Counted from the first letter of the stretch, positions 40,619-53,745 are shown. The stretch is DNA of 64,000 bases from Rickettsia endosymbiont of Gonocerus acuteangulatus (GCF_964026435.1 NZ_OZ032147.1:1364001-1428000); one strand, 5' to 3'. Notes: a model not told the origin generated them from the letters alone. Made by a program: numbers and translations.

Positions 40619-41896
40619 TTATTTTCTACCTTTATACCATAAATAATATAAAGGAATGCCGGCTATAGTAAAAGCACTAGCTATGATTAATGTTTTAATA
40701 GGTGTTTCATAAATAACCCAAGCACAAAAAACGATTGATATTATGGCAATCAATAAATAATAATAAGAAAAATTTTTCTTTGAACTAAGAATTATTTTTA
40801 AAAAAGCTAAGCCACAAATTAAGTAAACATACAAGAAAGCAATAACCGAAAAATCTATTATTTGCGTAATCTGCTCAGCAAAATTATCATTCGCTGTAAA
40901 TACTAATAACGGCACAATACCAAGGCAACTTACAATAATCCCCCATACCGGTGCATTATTACTATTTTTCTTAGCAAAAAATTTTGGCAATAAACCATCT
41001 TCTGCAAGACCTAAAACAATCTGTCCGCTAGTTAGCACCCAAGCATTAAGTGTGCCGATACAAATAATAGATGCTATAACGGCAATTACACTTGACCATT
41101 TACCGCCGAATAATTTTGCTGCTGCATCAGCATAAGGAGCTTTTGAAACAATTAGCTCTGAGGCAGGAATTAAACCCATTATACCAATACTATTAATAAG
41201 ATATAATACGGCAACGCAGAAAGTTCCAAGCATTATAGCCCTTGGGATAGTCTTAGAAGGATTTTTTACCGAACCTGCCGTAGTTGTTGCACATTCTACT
41301 CCAATAAACCCCCAAAAAGTAAGCAGTGCTACCCTACCCATGATAGCCGGAACGCTTAAATTCTCTACTTCCTCAGCAATAGCTACATTATCTGTATTAA
41401 AATGCGATAACGCACATATTCCCACTATTAATAAAGGTATGAATTTTAATAATGTTAAATAAAACTCTGCTTTGCCTGCCACTTCAGGACCTTTTAAATT
41501 TAAAATCATGATAGCAGCTAGTAATATTATCTGTAATATTAAATCTAATATTGCTTGTGATTTGAAAAAAGGAGTGAGATAACCTATAGCAGAGATTACA
41601 ACTATGCTAGTGCTAATAAATGATATAACCCAATAAGTCCAACCGACAAAAAAGGCGGCTTTTTTCCCAAAGCTCTCACGGATATAAACATGCGGACCGC
41701 CTGTCTTAGGAAATTTTGCACATAGATATGAAAATACAAGTGCGATGCTCATAGCACCGAATAGCGAAAGCACCCATCCCCACATGCTATATATACCATA
41801 AGGTGCTAAACTTAAAGGAAGTATAAAAACACTAGTACCGATTTGGCTACCGGTTACTAATGCAAAAACTGCCCAAAATCCTAATTTTTGTGACAT
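40619..41896 (-). CDS. Amino acid permease (APC superfamily)
   Basis: 425-residue inner-membrane transporter with about 12 hydrophobic segments. The first helix has GSQIGTSVFILPLSLAP, the APC-type glycine-rich substrate loop, and helix 6 has WGFIGVECATTTAGSVKNP, typical of the basic amino acid/antiporter branch (AdiC/PotE-like). Substrate is not readable from sequence; in Rickettsia such carriers import host amino acids. The frame is intact and there is no operon partner. It is the only complete non-mobile protein gene between mdh and gyrB besides the BrnA-like antitoxin. Confidence 0.88.
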   Translation of the reverse strand: MSQKLGFWAVFALVTGSQIGTSVFILPLSLAPYGIYSMWGWVLSLFGAMSIALVFSYLCAKFPKTGGPHVYIRESFGKKAAFFVGWTYWVISFISTSIVVISAIGYLTPFFKSQAILDLILQIILLAAIMILNLKGPEVAGKAEFYLTLLKFIPLLIVGICALSHFNTDNVAIAEEVENLSVPAIMGRVALLTFWGFIGVECATTTAGSVKNPSKTIPRAIMLGTFCVAVLYLINSIGIMGLIPASELIVSKAPYADAAAKLFGGKWSSVIAVIASIICIGTLNAWVLTSGQIVLGLAEDGLLPKFFAKKNSNNAPVWGIIVSCLGIVPLLVFTANDNFAEQITQIIDFSVIAFLYVYLICGLAFLKIILSSKKNFSYYYLLIAIISIVFCAWVIYETPIKTLIIASAFTIAGIPLYYLWYKGRK

Positions 41897-42012
41897 AAAA
41901 AAAGTTTATATTAAAAGAAGAAAAGTATACTTAAAAAAACGATTTTATGCAACTTATTTAAATAATTGGCATATTATATTTGGTAACTATAATTTTAAAT
42001 TGAGTATATATA

Positions 42013-42262
42013 TGCTGAGGGATGTTATACACATAGAAGGTCAAAATATGGTTATAACTAAAGATTATATTAATAAGAAGTTATTATTTTATCCCTATAG
42101 TGAGGCAAAGTGGCCTGAACATAATATAAAATTGGCTAATAAACCGATGAATTTATAACTATTTTATACAATGAAGCATGGTATATTTTTGAATCTGGTC
42201 CTCATCCTAATTTTTATGAGCTAGAATCTGAATTATTAGGAGATGAAATAATTGGCAGATGA
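42013..42262 (+). pseudogene. Hypothetical protein, frameshifted
   Basis: MLRDVIHIEGQNMVITKDYI and LLFYPYSEAKWPEHNIK, then after a shift near 42147 FITILYNEAWYIFESGPHPN and FYELESELLGDEIIG before TGA. The two halves read as one small soluble protein. I do not recognise the family. Its end overlaps the end of the convergent amidotransferase pseudogene. Confidence 0.4.
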
Positions 42263-43767
42263 AGCTACTACCAGTTTGCTCAGATGTAGGAAATTTTGTT
42301 TCGATTGAATATTTAACATTTGGGGTATACTGAATCAAAAACTTTTGTTGTTCTGATTCCATAGCGACTAATTCAGGTATAGAAATCCCTATTTCTTTTA
42401 AATATTTTATATTATATCCATTTTGAATAAAGAATTTTTGCTCTTCAGTATCCTTACTAAATAATGTTTCTAAAGAAATTCCTAAGTCTATTAAGGTTTT
42501 TACATTATAGCCATATTGAATCAGGAACTTTTGTTCTTCAATATCTTTACTAAATAACTTTTCTAAAGTAAATCCTGATCCTACTAAGCTTTTTAGCCCA
42601 TAAAAATTATTACATAATGTTGAGCTTAAATCATCATCTTGCTCTATAAATTGTTTAGCAGTTACACCTAAATTAATTAATGCTATTTCCTTTTCATTTA
42701 AATCACGGTTAATTTTTTTACTGATGATAATTTGCTGTAATCGTTTATTATTTTTTTCTATTTCTTCGAAAGTAGAATATTTAGTAGTAGAAATTTTAGA
42801 AAAAATTTCCTTGATAGAATTTCTAAAATTCTTAAGGTTTTCAACTGATATTTCATTTTCATGGTTATCATCTTGGGATTCAGTAATTATTTCTATGTCT
42901 TGCTTTATTTTTCCTAAATTTATTTTTTTATTTCGGTAATTATTACAAGTCTCAACAAATATTTTAAATATTTTTTTATTTCGTTCTAATTCTATTTCAT
43001 TTTGTTCAGATAATATTTCTGGATGGAACTGAAAAGTTTTAATTGGGGTTCCAAACTCTGATTCAGTTGCCACTATTTCATTTTCTATCATTGCAACTGG
43101 ATTTATAAAGTTTAAATTACCAATTTTTTTACTATTTGTTTATGAGAAGCCCAAAATTTTTGAGGTGGTAGACGGGCTGATTCTAAATCTTCAACAATAG
43201 ATGAATTTTTAGTAATACGGGCTAATTCTAAATCTTTATCAATCCTAACTTTTGAATAATCTAGCTCATCAACATTAGCTAATTTACCTCCAAAATATAC
43301 ATTTATAAGTTGATGCCCACCGCATATTCCTATTATTGGTATACCTTTTTGTATAGCCACATCTATTAATATACTTTCTGCTATTGAGCGTTCTTTATCA
43401 GTTTTACCAAAATTTTCTTTACTGTCAAATAATTCAGGATAAACTGCTGCTTCATTACCAGGAATTATCAGACCATCAACGTTCTGAAGCATTTCTTTTG
43501 CTTTTGCTTTTCCAGCTTCTAAAATCTTTTTTATAGATTGAGTTTTAGTGTTTAATGGTACAATCTTTCTATAATCTATATATATAACATTTCCGTCTTG
43601 TTCCATTATAGGTTCTTTGGCTTCCTCTGCTGTACCCCCTCCTACTTCTGCATTATAACTTAAAGAAATAGTAGGTTTAGTATTATTAGAAGAATCTGGC
43701 TTTTGTTCATCTCGAAAACTCCATAATATAGTGTCAGAATTTGTATAATTTACTGTTTCTAAATAGT
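42207..43767 (-). pseudogene. Class I glutamine amidotransferase (C26) protein with C-terminal 31-residue repeats
   Basis: From 43767 the frame reads PTISLSYNAEVGGG, DYRKIVP, VDGLIIPGNEAAVYPE and GIPIIGICGGHQLINVYFGG, the amidotransferase nucleophile loop with its Cys. After a 1-base loss in an adenine run near 43118 it continues with SEFGTPIKTFQFHPEI (catalytic His-x-Glu). It then has at least three tandem 31-residue repeats with KFLIQYGYNVKTLIDLGISL and LETLFSKDTEEQ as the model. A relative on the other strand at 44827 has ankyrin repeats before the same domain. Here any N-terminal part is cut by IS701-like R5 at 43768. Probably a PuuD-like fold used in an effector-type protein. Confidence 0.7.
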
Positions 43768-43773
43768 CAAAAC

Positions 43774-44701
43774 TTACGCTATGTTTGGTTCTAAATATCG
43801 TAAAGATGGAGAACGCAGCTGTTGTTGCATATAGTCATCTAAAAGCCCTAACTTTATTTGGTAAACCGTTTTACCGATTGTATTTGCAGTCCTTTTGAGA
43901 AATGCCCAAACTAAAAATGCACAACTAATATGATTACGTTGAATACGCTGTTTCCTGCATTGACAACGTTCTATCCCAGTAAGTTGCTTAATTTCTCTGT
44001 GCATGCTCTCAATTACCCATCGAAAGCCACACTCATCTTGTGCAGCTTTAGAAGATTTTTGAGTTTTGTTATTGGTAACAACATACTCAACTCTATTGGT
44101 AGAAACAGTAAATTTAAACAAATTAACATGCTTATTTTTAGCAAAGCCTTTTATATGAATCTCTACTCCATGCCTGATCTCTTCATCTGAAAATGTCAAC
44201 TCTTTTACAGCTTTATAAGGTTTAGAATCGTGTGTTTTACTAACGTTTCTATTGGCTTTAATAGGGGCATAATAATATTTCCCCAGAGAGTCAACATGTT
44301 GCATAATTTTGTGTGTAGAATACCATGTGTCAAAAAGTACTGTTTGAAAAGGAATCTTCTTGCTATAAACAGCCAAAACTTACGCTATGTTTGATATAAT
44401 TCCTATAAATTAAAGGATATTATAAAGTGATGCACTGTAAAAACATAGCTTTGTAGTAAGGGTTTTTAGCATATTTGCTATAACATAGCGTAAGTTTTGC
44501 AGCATTATTTAACATGTTTAATAGGTGTTCTAGTTTTGTTGCTCCATCATGATCAGGTGCAAAAATTCGATAATCTATTACCCAAAACTTATTAATATCA
44601 GGGTTATAATATACCAGACTCACTACTCCTATACCTTTAGTAACTCTACCTGTAGCTCCACTGTACTGCGATCTTGCAATTTCTATTTGCTTCGTATTCC
44701 T
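43774..44701 (-). pseudogene. IS701-like transposase, truncated and split by a MITE
   Basis: C-terminal 200 codons are open (43774-44376), the middle lies beyond the MITE, and the N-terminus is lost. Confidence 0.82.
44374..44499 (+). mobile_element. MITE, type B, in IS701-like R5
   Basis: 126 bp; target duplication CAGC. Confidence 0.92.
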
Positions 44702-44826
44702 CAAAACTTACGCTATGTTATAGCAAATATGCTAAAAACTCTTATTACACAGCAATGTTTTATAGTGAAGCACTTCATAATATCCCTTAATTCATGGACA
44801 TTATATCAAACATAGCGTAAGTTTTG
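44702..44826 (-). mobile_element. MITE, type A, at the end of IS701-like R5
   Basis: 125 bp in reverse. The left flank is IS701-like sequence and the right flank is the ankyrin gene, so it has no matching duplication; its right end seems to have replaced the lost right end of R5. Confidence 0.9.
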
Positions 44827-46224
44827 GATATAGTTAGTGCTTTTTTAAATAAAGGAGCTAATCCTAATCAAGTGGATAAAGAAGGAAATCCTATTCTTCT
44901 AAAAGCTATAAGAAACGAAGATTTGAATATAATTAATATTTTACTAGAATATGGAGCTAATCCTAACCATGTGGACAAAGAAGGAAGTCCGCTTTTATTT
45001 ACAGCTATAAATATTGTAGAATTAGATATTATTAAGTCTTTAATAGATAAAAATGCTGATATCGAGCTTAAAAATAAAGATGGTAATACTCTCTTAAATG
45101 TTTTATTGGAACGCAGAAGAGATGTAAATATAATCTCCTTATTAATAGAAAATAGTAAAGATAAAGAAAAAATCTTTAATCTAAAAAATAGTAATGGCGA
45201 AACTCTTTTACATTTAGCAGCTCAACAAGGAAATAGTAAAATATTTGAAAAGTATTTAAATTATTATTCAACCGTGAATATTACAGATAAAGCCGGATAT
45301 ACTCCTTTGTATTGGAGCAAACTATTTGAGCATAAAAAAGTTTCTGATCAGTTAACCAAACGTGCAGAAGAACAAAAAAATATAGCATATACAAAAATTA
45401 CAGAAACAAAATATAGTGAAGATTTACCTCCAAGACCTAAGATTGCAGTAAGTTATAATTATAAAGTTGGAGGATTAACTTCAAATGCAGTACAAGATGA
45501 CTTAAAATATCAATATTGTAATGTCGAAGATGTTGATTATAGAAAAATAGTACCGGAATCGGCTAATGCGGAAAAAAATTAATGAAGAAGTAATAAATGA
45601 AGCGAAAAGAAAAGCAAAAGAGTTTTTAGTTGATAAGGATGGTTTAGTGATTCCAGGTAATAATTCTTCAGTTGATCCTAAAGTAGCTGAACAATTTGGG
45701 GATCAAGTAGACTTAAAAAAAGGTAAATTTGATTTTGCACGTTCTTTAGCTGAAATGGTTATGGTGGAAGTTGCTATGGAAAAAGGCATACCAATAATGG
45801 GTATTTGTGGAGGGCATCAAGTTATTAATACTTATCTTGGAGTAAAATAACTGATGTATACCAATATAAGCATGATTCAATAGTCATTGAACCTGATTCA
45901 GAACTAGCATCAATAATAAAAATAAATTCTCCCTTAAAAGAAGCAACTAATCAAAGATTTTGGGCTATGCATGAGAATAAAGTACAAGAAATAGGTGGCA
46001 AAAACAGATTAGTAAATAAACAAGATTTAATAAAAGTAACAGCTACAACTGAACATGGAGATATAGAAGCAACAGAATCACAGTTTAGAGTTCCGATTCG
46101 TACTTTTCAATTTCATCCTGAAATGTCTAAGCAACAATTCTCATATTCAAACGAAGAGATAATACGAGATAAAAAAATTTTTGCATCATTTATACAATCT
46201 GCAGAGACATTTATGAATAAATAA
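44827..46224 (+). pseudogene. Ankyrin-repeat protein fused to a glutamine amidotransferase (C26) domain, frameshifted
   Basis: The 5' end is cut by a MITE. About six ankyrin repeats follow (ANPNQVDKEGNPILLKAI, ANPNHVDKEGSPLLFTAI, GETLLHLAAQQGNSKIF), then a linker (PPRPKIAVSYNYKVGG, DYRKIVPE) and a class I amidotransferase domain with nucleophile GICGGHQVINTYLG and, later, FRVPIRTFQFHPEM. Two frameshifts interrupt it: one in an adenine run near 45575 and one near 45848. The linker and domain match the reverse-strand gene at 42207-43767, so these are paralogues in head-to-head orientation. Intracellular ankyrin proteins of this kind may act in the host; that is inference. Confidence 0.75.
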
Positions 46225-46313
46225 AATCCAAAATACCAAAGCAAAAAAGTTTTAGAGAAATGATTTCAGCACAGAAAAAGCAGCAGAATATTCAAAAAAG
46301 TATATAAGAAAAA

Positions 46314-46400
46314 TGGTGCGGTCGAGAAGACTTGAACTTCCAATCTTTTTACAGAACAGCACCCTCAATGCTGTGCGTCTACCAATTTCGCCACGACCGC
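46314..46400 (-). tRNA. tRNA-Leu (anticodon GAG)
   Basis: On the minus strand the acceptor GCGGTCG pairs with CGACCGC, then A and encoded CCA. The anticodon stem is CAGCA / TGCTG with loop TTGAGGG (GAG, reads CUC/CUU). The D arm TGGCGAAATTGGTAGACGC and a long variable arm mark tRNA-Leu. Confidence 0.96.
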
Positions 46401-46449
46401 TTAAAGCTTCTTATATAACAGATTATTAGTATAACATCAATAGTATTTG

Positions 46450-46558
46450 TTATGACCGTCATTGCGAGGAGATTCGCAGAATCGATGTGGCAATCTCAGG
46501 AGTATCATACTATTTTACGAGATTGCCGCACCCGCCTTTGCTCGCATGCAATGACGTC
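46450..46558. repeat. RPE-like palindromic repeat
   Basis: GACCGTCATTGCGAGGAGAT to CTCGCATGCAATGACGTCAT, with inner arms GGCAATCTCAGG and GAGATTGCCGC. Located between tRNA-Leu and the HAD gene end. Confidence 0.75.
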
Positions 46559-46559
46559 A

Positions 46560-47420
46560 TCAAGACAAACTTACTACAAAACTCGGCATAACTGATTGTT
46601 TTTCGGCTGCTTTCCTTAAATCAGATAGCTTATCGTCAATATTATCAAACTCGAGGTGATAATCCCTAGAATTACCTGTCAATACTAAACCTGAATCAAT
46701 ACCAAGCCAATTAGCTGCAAGTATATCAGTATAAAAAGTATCGCCTACCATTAATATACGATTCTTAGTTACACTAGGACATTCTTGCAAAACTTTGCTA
46801 TATATTTCTTTATAAGGTTTACTGCTATAAATTACTTTTCCGCCTAGCTGTTCTATTTTCTAAGCATAATAACCGCTGCAATATCTATAAACTCCGTGTT
46901 GATTTATCCCAAGATCAGGGTTAGTACAAATATTAATAATCTTGCGTTCTACGACAATTTTAAATAGCTCATCAAATTCATTTAAGTCTAAATTCTCACT
47001 TTCATCTCTATAAATTGTCATTAGGAAAATATTAGCTTTTTGAATATCATCAGTGATAGGGCATTGTATGCCGTTTATGATATCATTTTCTAGATGACCT
47101 AGATGATATATTACCGGTTTTTCAATACCAAAACGCTCTTTACTCTCTAAAATCATCTGCACTGCTACTTCACCGGAGCTAATAATCATTTCTGGCTTAG
47201 CATTTAATCCCCAAGATTTGAGTGTCTGATGCAGAGAGAAAATATTTCGTGGAGCATTAGTAACAAAATATACTTTTTTCTGCTCAATAATTTTATTAAT
47301 ATTTTGCACAACATTAGGGTAGGTATGCCCACCTTCAACTACTACGCCCCAAAGATCAAACAAAAATACGTCATAATCATCCATCACATCAAAAATATTT
47401 TTTAACTTTAATTTATCCAT
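46560..47420 (-). pseudogene. HAD-superfamily hydrolase (TIGR01459-like), in-frame TAG
   Basis: The product would be a HAD phosphatase of the IIA type. N-terminal motif I is VFLFDLWGVV (the DLWG form typical of this rickettsial/alphaproteobacterial family), motif II lies in VYFVTNAPRN, and the C-terminal motif is MVGDTFYTDILAANWLG. A TAG at 46860-46862 (after YCSGYYA) splits it, but the frame before and after is the same, so this is a single nonsense change rather than a frameshift. The downstream part has no good start. Probably a recent pseudogene; a sequencing error or readthrough cannot be excluded from the window. Confidence 0.82.
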
Positions 47421-47470
47421 TTGTTATCTCATCATATTTACATTTACTATTCTAATAAGTTCAGTTATAG

Positions 47471-49933
<2,463 letters not shown>

Positions 49934-50195
49934 TATACTCGTTTTATTTGAAAAATTGGCTACAGCTATTTTAGAAAGCTCGATACAAGCGAATTTTGCA
50001 GGATTCGCCTTTGCTCACGTACTAAGAATGTACGCTCCGCAGGCTCCCCTTTAAATTCATCTTGTCTAGAACTTTCTAAAATACGCTGGACGTTGTCTTT
50101 TGCTGATAATCCTCACGTATTAAGTATACGCTGCGGTTATCAGCTTCAAGACCGATTCCTCTTTTCCAAATAAAACTTCGTTTACTTACTCTTTA
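49934..50195. repeat. Large composite RPE-type repeat
   Basis: Starts at ACTCGTTTTATTTGAAAAAT, holds an inner repeat (GCTCGATACAAGCGAATTTT to CATCTTGTCTAGAACTTTCT) and ends TCTTTTCCAAATAAAACTTCG. The outer parts match the repeat broken at 22921/26344, and the inner part matches 52575-52690, so the inner unit seems to have been inserted in the outer one. Confidence 0.7.
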
Positions 50196-50229
50196 TATTA
50201 AGAGTATGTATATTTTTCTTGCGGCTTAC

Positions 50230-50362
50230 CTTACTATGTCATTCCCGCGGAGGCGGGAATCCAGTAAAACATATAAAAAACAAGTTTTTTATATGTTGAT
50301 TTTGTCAAATTTAATATTGGTTGTTTTTTTGATTCCTGCCTCCTCTGCGGGAATGACATTAT
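50230..50362. repeat. RPE-type repeat upstream of murA
   Basis: TGTCATTCCCGCGGAGGCGG to CTCCTCTGCGGGAATGACAT with an inner palindrome TATAAAAAACAAG / CTTGTTTTTTATA-like pair. It ends 9 bp before the murA ATG, so it forms most of the murA leader. Confidence 0.7.
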
Positions 50363-50370
50363 AAATATTT

Positions 50371-51630
50371 ATGCAAAAATTAATTATTCATGGCGGAAAG
50401 CCTCTTAGAGGTATTATCAATATTAGCGGTGCTAAAAATGCAGTGCTTCCTATTATGGCAGCTTCTATACTGACCGATAAACTACATATCACTAATGTTC
50501 CGAAATTAACGGATGTTAGTACTATGAAAAAATTACTAAAAAGTCATGGAGCAGACATTGAAATAATAGAACATGAAAATGAGTTTAAATTAGTAATTAA
50601 CGCCTCAAATATCAATAATTTAACGGCGGATTATGAGATAGTTCGTAAGATGAGAGCATCTATTTGGGTGCTTGGACCTCTGCTTAGCCGTTATGGTAAA
50701 GCAAAAGTGTCTCTGCCTGGTGGTTGTGCGATTGGAGCAAGACAAGTAGATCTGCATATCGCATTTTTAAAGGCTATGGGAGCGGAAATTACTATCGAAG
50801 ATGGTTATATTAACGCTTCAATGGCAGGACGTTTAAAAGGCACTCATTTCATTTTTGATAAAATTTCGGTTGGAGCTACTATCAATGCAGTACTTGCAGC
50901 CGTTCTAGCAGATGGTGAAACATTGCTATTTAACTGTGCTAGAGAGCCTGAAATAGTGGATTTATGTAACTGTCTTAATAAGATGGGTGCAGATATTTCC
51001 GGAATTGGTACTAGCGAAATAAGGATAAACGGCAAAGATTCCTTGAGCGAAGCAAGCTACAGAGTTCTACCTGATCGTATAGAGGCAGGAACTTATATGT
51101 TTGCCGCAGCTATTACTAAAGGTGATTTAAAACTTTACGGCATTGATTATCATATCATAGAAAATATCGCTTTAAAACTCATTGAAACAGGTATAAAAGT
51201 TATGCCTATAGATAATGGAGTGCAGGTAACTTATGCAGATAAGTTAAATGCCGTAAATTTAGAAACTAATCCATATCCAGGCTTTGCTACCGATTTACAA
51301 GCCCAATTTATGAGTCTTATGACTATTAGCCAAGGTTCTTCAATAATTACCGAAAATATTTTTGAGAATCGTTTTATGCACGTGCCTGAATTATGTAGAA
51401 TGGGTGCAGATATAACAGTGCGAGGTAACCAAGCAATAGTACAAAGCGTTAAAAGTTTAAAAGGTGCAGAAGTTATGGCAAGTGACCTTAGAGCTTCGGT
51501 ATCGCTGATATTAGCAGGTTTAAGTACTGATAGTGAAACAGTATTGCACCGTATATACCATTTAGATCGTGGATTTCAAAATTTAGAGAAGAAATTAAAT
51601 AATTGCGGTGCGGATATAAAAAGAGTATAA
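50371..51630 (+). CDS. murA: UDP-N-acetylglucosamine 1-carboxyvinyltransferase
   Basis: 419-residue enzyme for the first committed step of peptidoglycan synthesis, transferring enolpyruvate from PEP to UDP-GlcNAc in the cytoplasm. Key features: [17 protein letters not shown] near residue 18 (Lys22-Asn23), the active-site Cys119 in [15 protein letters not shown] (fosfomycin target) and the late motif [16 protein letters not shown]. Length is normal and the frame intact. It stands alone between repeats; rpoZ-acpS follow 166 bp later. Confidence 0.95.
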   Translation: MQKLIIHGGKPLRGIINISGAKNAVLPIMAASILTDKLHITNVPKLTDVSTMKKLLKSHGADIEIIEHENEFKLVINASNINNLTADYEIVRKMRASIWVLGPLLSRYGKAKVSLPGGCAIGARQVDLHIAFLKAMGAEITIEDGYINASMAGRLKGTHFIFDKISVGATINAVLAAVLADGETLLFNCAREPEIVDLCNCLNKMGADISGIGTSEIRINGKDSLSEASYRVLPDRIEAGTYMFAAAITKGDLKLYGIDYHIIENIALKLIETGIKVMPIDNGVQVTYADKLNAVNLETNPYPGFATDLQAQFMSLMTISQGSSIITENIFENRFMHVPELCRMGADITVRGNQAIVQSVKSLKGAEVMASDLRASVSLILAGLSTDSETVLHRIYHLDRGFQNLEKKLNNCGADIKRV

Positions 51631-51689
51631 TACAAATTATTTATTGTTATAGGTTAATATCATGCCGCAACTTTACCTAGGTTGTTGCA

Positions 51690-51765
51690 TGGTTCGAAAA
51701 ATTGTATTTTTTATTACTGGATGCTGCAGGTACAAGCAACTAGATGACACAAGAACTTAATAACA
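51690..51765. repeat. Partial RPE-type repeat
   Basis: GGTTCGAAAAATTG, TTACTGGATGCTGCAGGTAC and AAGCAACTAGATGACAC match part of the 3811 repeat. Confidence 0.5.
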
Positions 51766-51796
51766 TAAAAAATTTATTATTTTAACGGAGAAAATA

Positions 51797-52177
51797 ATGG
51801 CAAGAATTACAACAGAAGATTGTAGTAAAGTTATACCTGATAGGTTTCAGCTAGTTATTTATGCAACTAGATATGCTAAGTTATTAAACTATAAAGTAGA
51901 AACTAATCAAAGCAAAAAAGAAAAGCGTGATAAACCTCTGGTTATTGCATTACGCAGAATTGCTTCCGGAAAAGTATCAGTAGCTCAGTTAGAACAAGAT
52001 TTTATTAATAGCCTACGTACAAGAAGTAGAATAGAGCCTATTGTTGAACAAGACGAGTCAGAAGATTTAGAAGAAAAATTTAAATATTTACCAGAAGTTT
52101 ATATTGGAGAAGATTATTCTGATTTAGATGATCAAATTTTTACTGAAGAAACCGGTGAAGACTTTGAAGATAAATAA
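51797..52177 (+). CDS. rpoZ: RNA polymerase omega subunit
   Basis: 126-residue subunit that helps assemble RNA polymerase around the beta' chain. It starts [20 protein letters not shown] and has the conserved [16 protein letters not shown] helix. The acidic C-terminal tail (residues about 90-126) is longer than in E. coli, as is usual in Rickettsia. A clear ribosome site ACGGAG lies 10 bp before the ATG. The stop codon directly touches the acpS start, so the two are coupled. Confidence 0.95.
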   Translation: MARITTEDCSKVIPDRFQLVIYATRYAKLLNYKVETNQSKKEKRDKPLVIALRRIASGKVSVAQLEQDFINSLRTRSRIEPIVEQDESEDLEEKFKYLPEVYIGEDYSDLDDQIFTEETGEDFEDK

Positions 52178-52561
52178 ATGATTATAGGTGTTGGTACGGA
52201 TATAGTACAGATTCCTAGAATTGAAAAGCTAATAAAGTTATATCCGGAAATTTTTCCTAAAAGAATTTTAACTACCCAAGAATTAAAAAAATTTGCTTTG
52301 CTAAAGAAGGAAAGTCATGCTACTTTTTTGGCAAAGCGTTTTGCTGTTAAAGAAGCAATTAGTAAAGCTTTTGGCGTTGGTATAGGGCGTGGTATTAATT
52401 TTAAAGATATCACGGTGCTTAATGATAAATTAGGCAAGCCAATAGTAAAGCTAGATTCAGTCTATACTCAAAAACTTCCTCCTTTTAATATTCATCTTTC
52501 CCTTTCTGATGATTACCCCATCTGTGTAGCTTTTGTAGTTATTGAGAAGATTATTTTGTAA
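52178..52561 (+). CDS. acpS: Holo-[acyl-carrier-protein] synthase
   Basis: 127-residue enzyme that moves 4'-phosphopantetheine from CoA to acyl carrier protein. Signature residues: [15 protein letters not shown] (Mg-binding Asp near residue 8) and [19 protein letters not shown] (Glu near residue 58). The start ATG follows the rpoZ TAA without a gap. Intact. Confidence 0.94.
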   Translation: MIIGVGTDIVQIPRIEKLIKLYPEIFPKRILTTQELKKFALLKKESHATFLAKRFAVKEAISKAFGVGIGRGINFKDITVLNDKLGKPIVKLDSVYTQKLPPFNIHLSLSDDYPICVAFVVIEKIIL

Positions 52562-52574
52562 GTGCATCACATTC

Positions 52575-52692
52575 CATAAAGGTCGATACAAGCGAATTTT
52601 GTAGGATTTTCCTGTGCTCACGTAGTTTATCTGCAGGCTCACCTTTAAATTCATCTTGTCTAGACCTTTTTGAAACATGCTGTGCCAACATC
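52575..52692. repeat. RPE-type repeat
   Basis: AGGTCGATACAAGCGAATTT to CATCTTGTCTAGACCTTTTT with flanking inverted ends; the same unit as inside 49934-50195. Confidence 0.65.
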
Positions 52693-53220
52693 CATAATAT
52701 AGCATAAATCATTAAGATACTGACAATTTAATAGTATTAAAAACAGCATCATAAAATGTTTCAAAATCTCCTACAACTTTCCTAATTTCATTTTTTATCT
52801 TAAACCAGTAATGCTCTATAGGATTTAAATCAGGAGAGTAAGTTGGTAAATACAATATGGTACAACCAACGGATTCAATTAACTCTTTAACTTTAGAATT
52901 TTTATGAAAATTAATGTTATCCATAATAACGGTTTGCCCAGGTTGTAATTCTGTAATTAATACATCCCTAATATAAGTTTTAAAGACCTCTGTATTACAA
53001 TTACCTTCAAATATTACAGGAGCAATAAGATTACCATTACAAAGACCAGCTATCATACTTATTCTAAATTTATGTTGATACACCTTTTCTCCATAACACC
53101 TTTGTCCTATAATGCTCCATCCATACTCTTTGCAAGCATTATCCTCTATTCCAGATTCATCAAGATATACTAATTTGTCTTTTGTGATGGTTTGTATCTT
53201 TGCTATAAATTCATTTCTTA

Positions 53221-53745
53221 AATAAAAGTAATCCCCGCCGCAAGCAGCGGGGTATTTTAGAAGAAAGCTAGCTGATGATCCTCATGCAGTTTCTGATATT
53301 CCTTGCCTTGGTTTTTTACGTATTTTCCTATCATATTCTCATTTCCATGCTTACCTACCGTACTCGTAAAATATCCATCAGTCCAAAATTCTCCACCCCA
53401 TAATTGTTTCTTTACCTGTGGACACTGTCTAAATATTTGACGAGCTGTAACACTTTTAATTGTTGTTACTATTTTTGTTACGCTATAGGTTGGTACAGAT
53501 TGTACCAAAAAATGGACATGATCTTCATCAACCCCTATTTCTAAAAATTTTATTTGATATCTCTTTTCTATCTCTAAACATATTTCTCGTAATACTTGAT
53601 CAACTGATACGTCAAACACTGCTCGGCGATATTTTGCTGGAAATACCATGTGATACAGCAGTACCGTAACATTATGACTTTTATGTATATATTTGCTCAT
53701 TCCGCCATATTACGCCGCAAGCGGCGGGGAATATACCCAAAAGAG
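53221..53745 (-). mobile_element. IS200/IS605-type element copy 4 (525 bp)
   Basis: In reverse inside IS630; on its own strand it follows GATATTAAAT. Joining the flanks restores IS630. Confidence 0.92.
53257..53700 (-). CDS. tnpA: IS200-like Y1 transposase TnpA
   Basis: 147 residues, identical to the copy at 23349. Confidence 0.92.
   Translation of the reverse strand: MSKYIHKSHNVTVLLYHMVFPAKYRRAVFDVSVDQVLREICLEIEKRYQIKFLEIGVDEDHVHFLVQSVPTYSVTKIVTTIKSVTARQIFRQCPQVKKQLWGGEFWTDGYFTSTVGKHGNENMIGKYVKNQGKEYQKLHEDHQLAFF

Larger units (their letters stand above)
43768..44701 (-). mobile_element. IS701-like copy R5, truncated, carrying a MITE
   Basis: Starts with the 16-bp end at 43768 and contains MITE 44374-44499. 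It stops at GTATTCCT, where another MITE takes over, so about 300 bp of its transposase start are missing. Confidence 0.88.
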
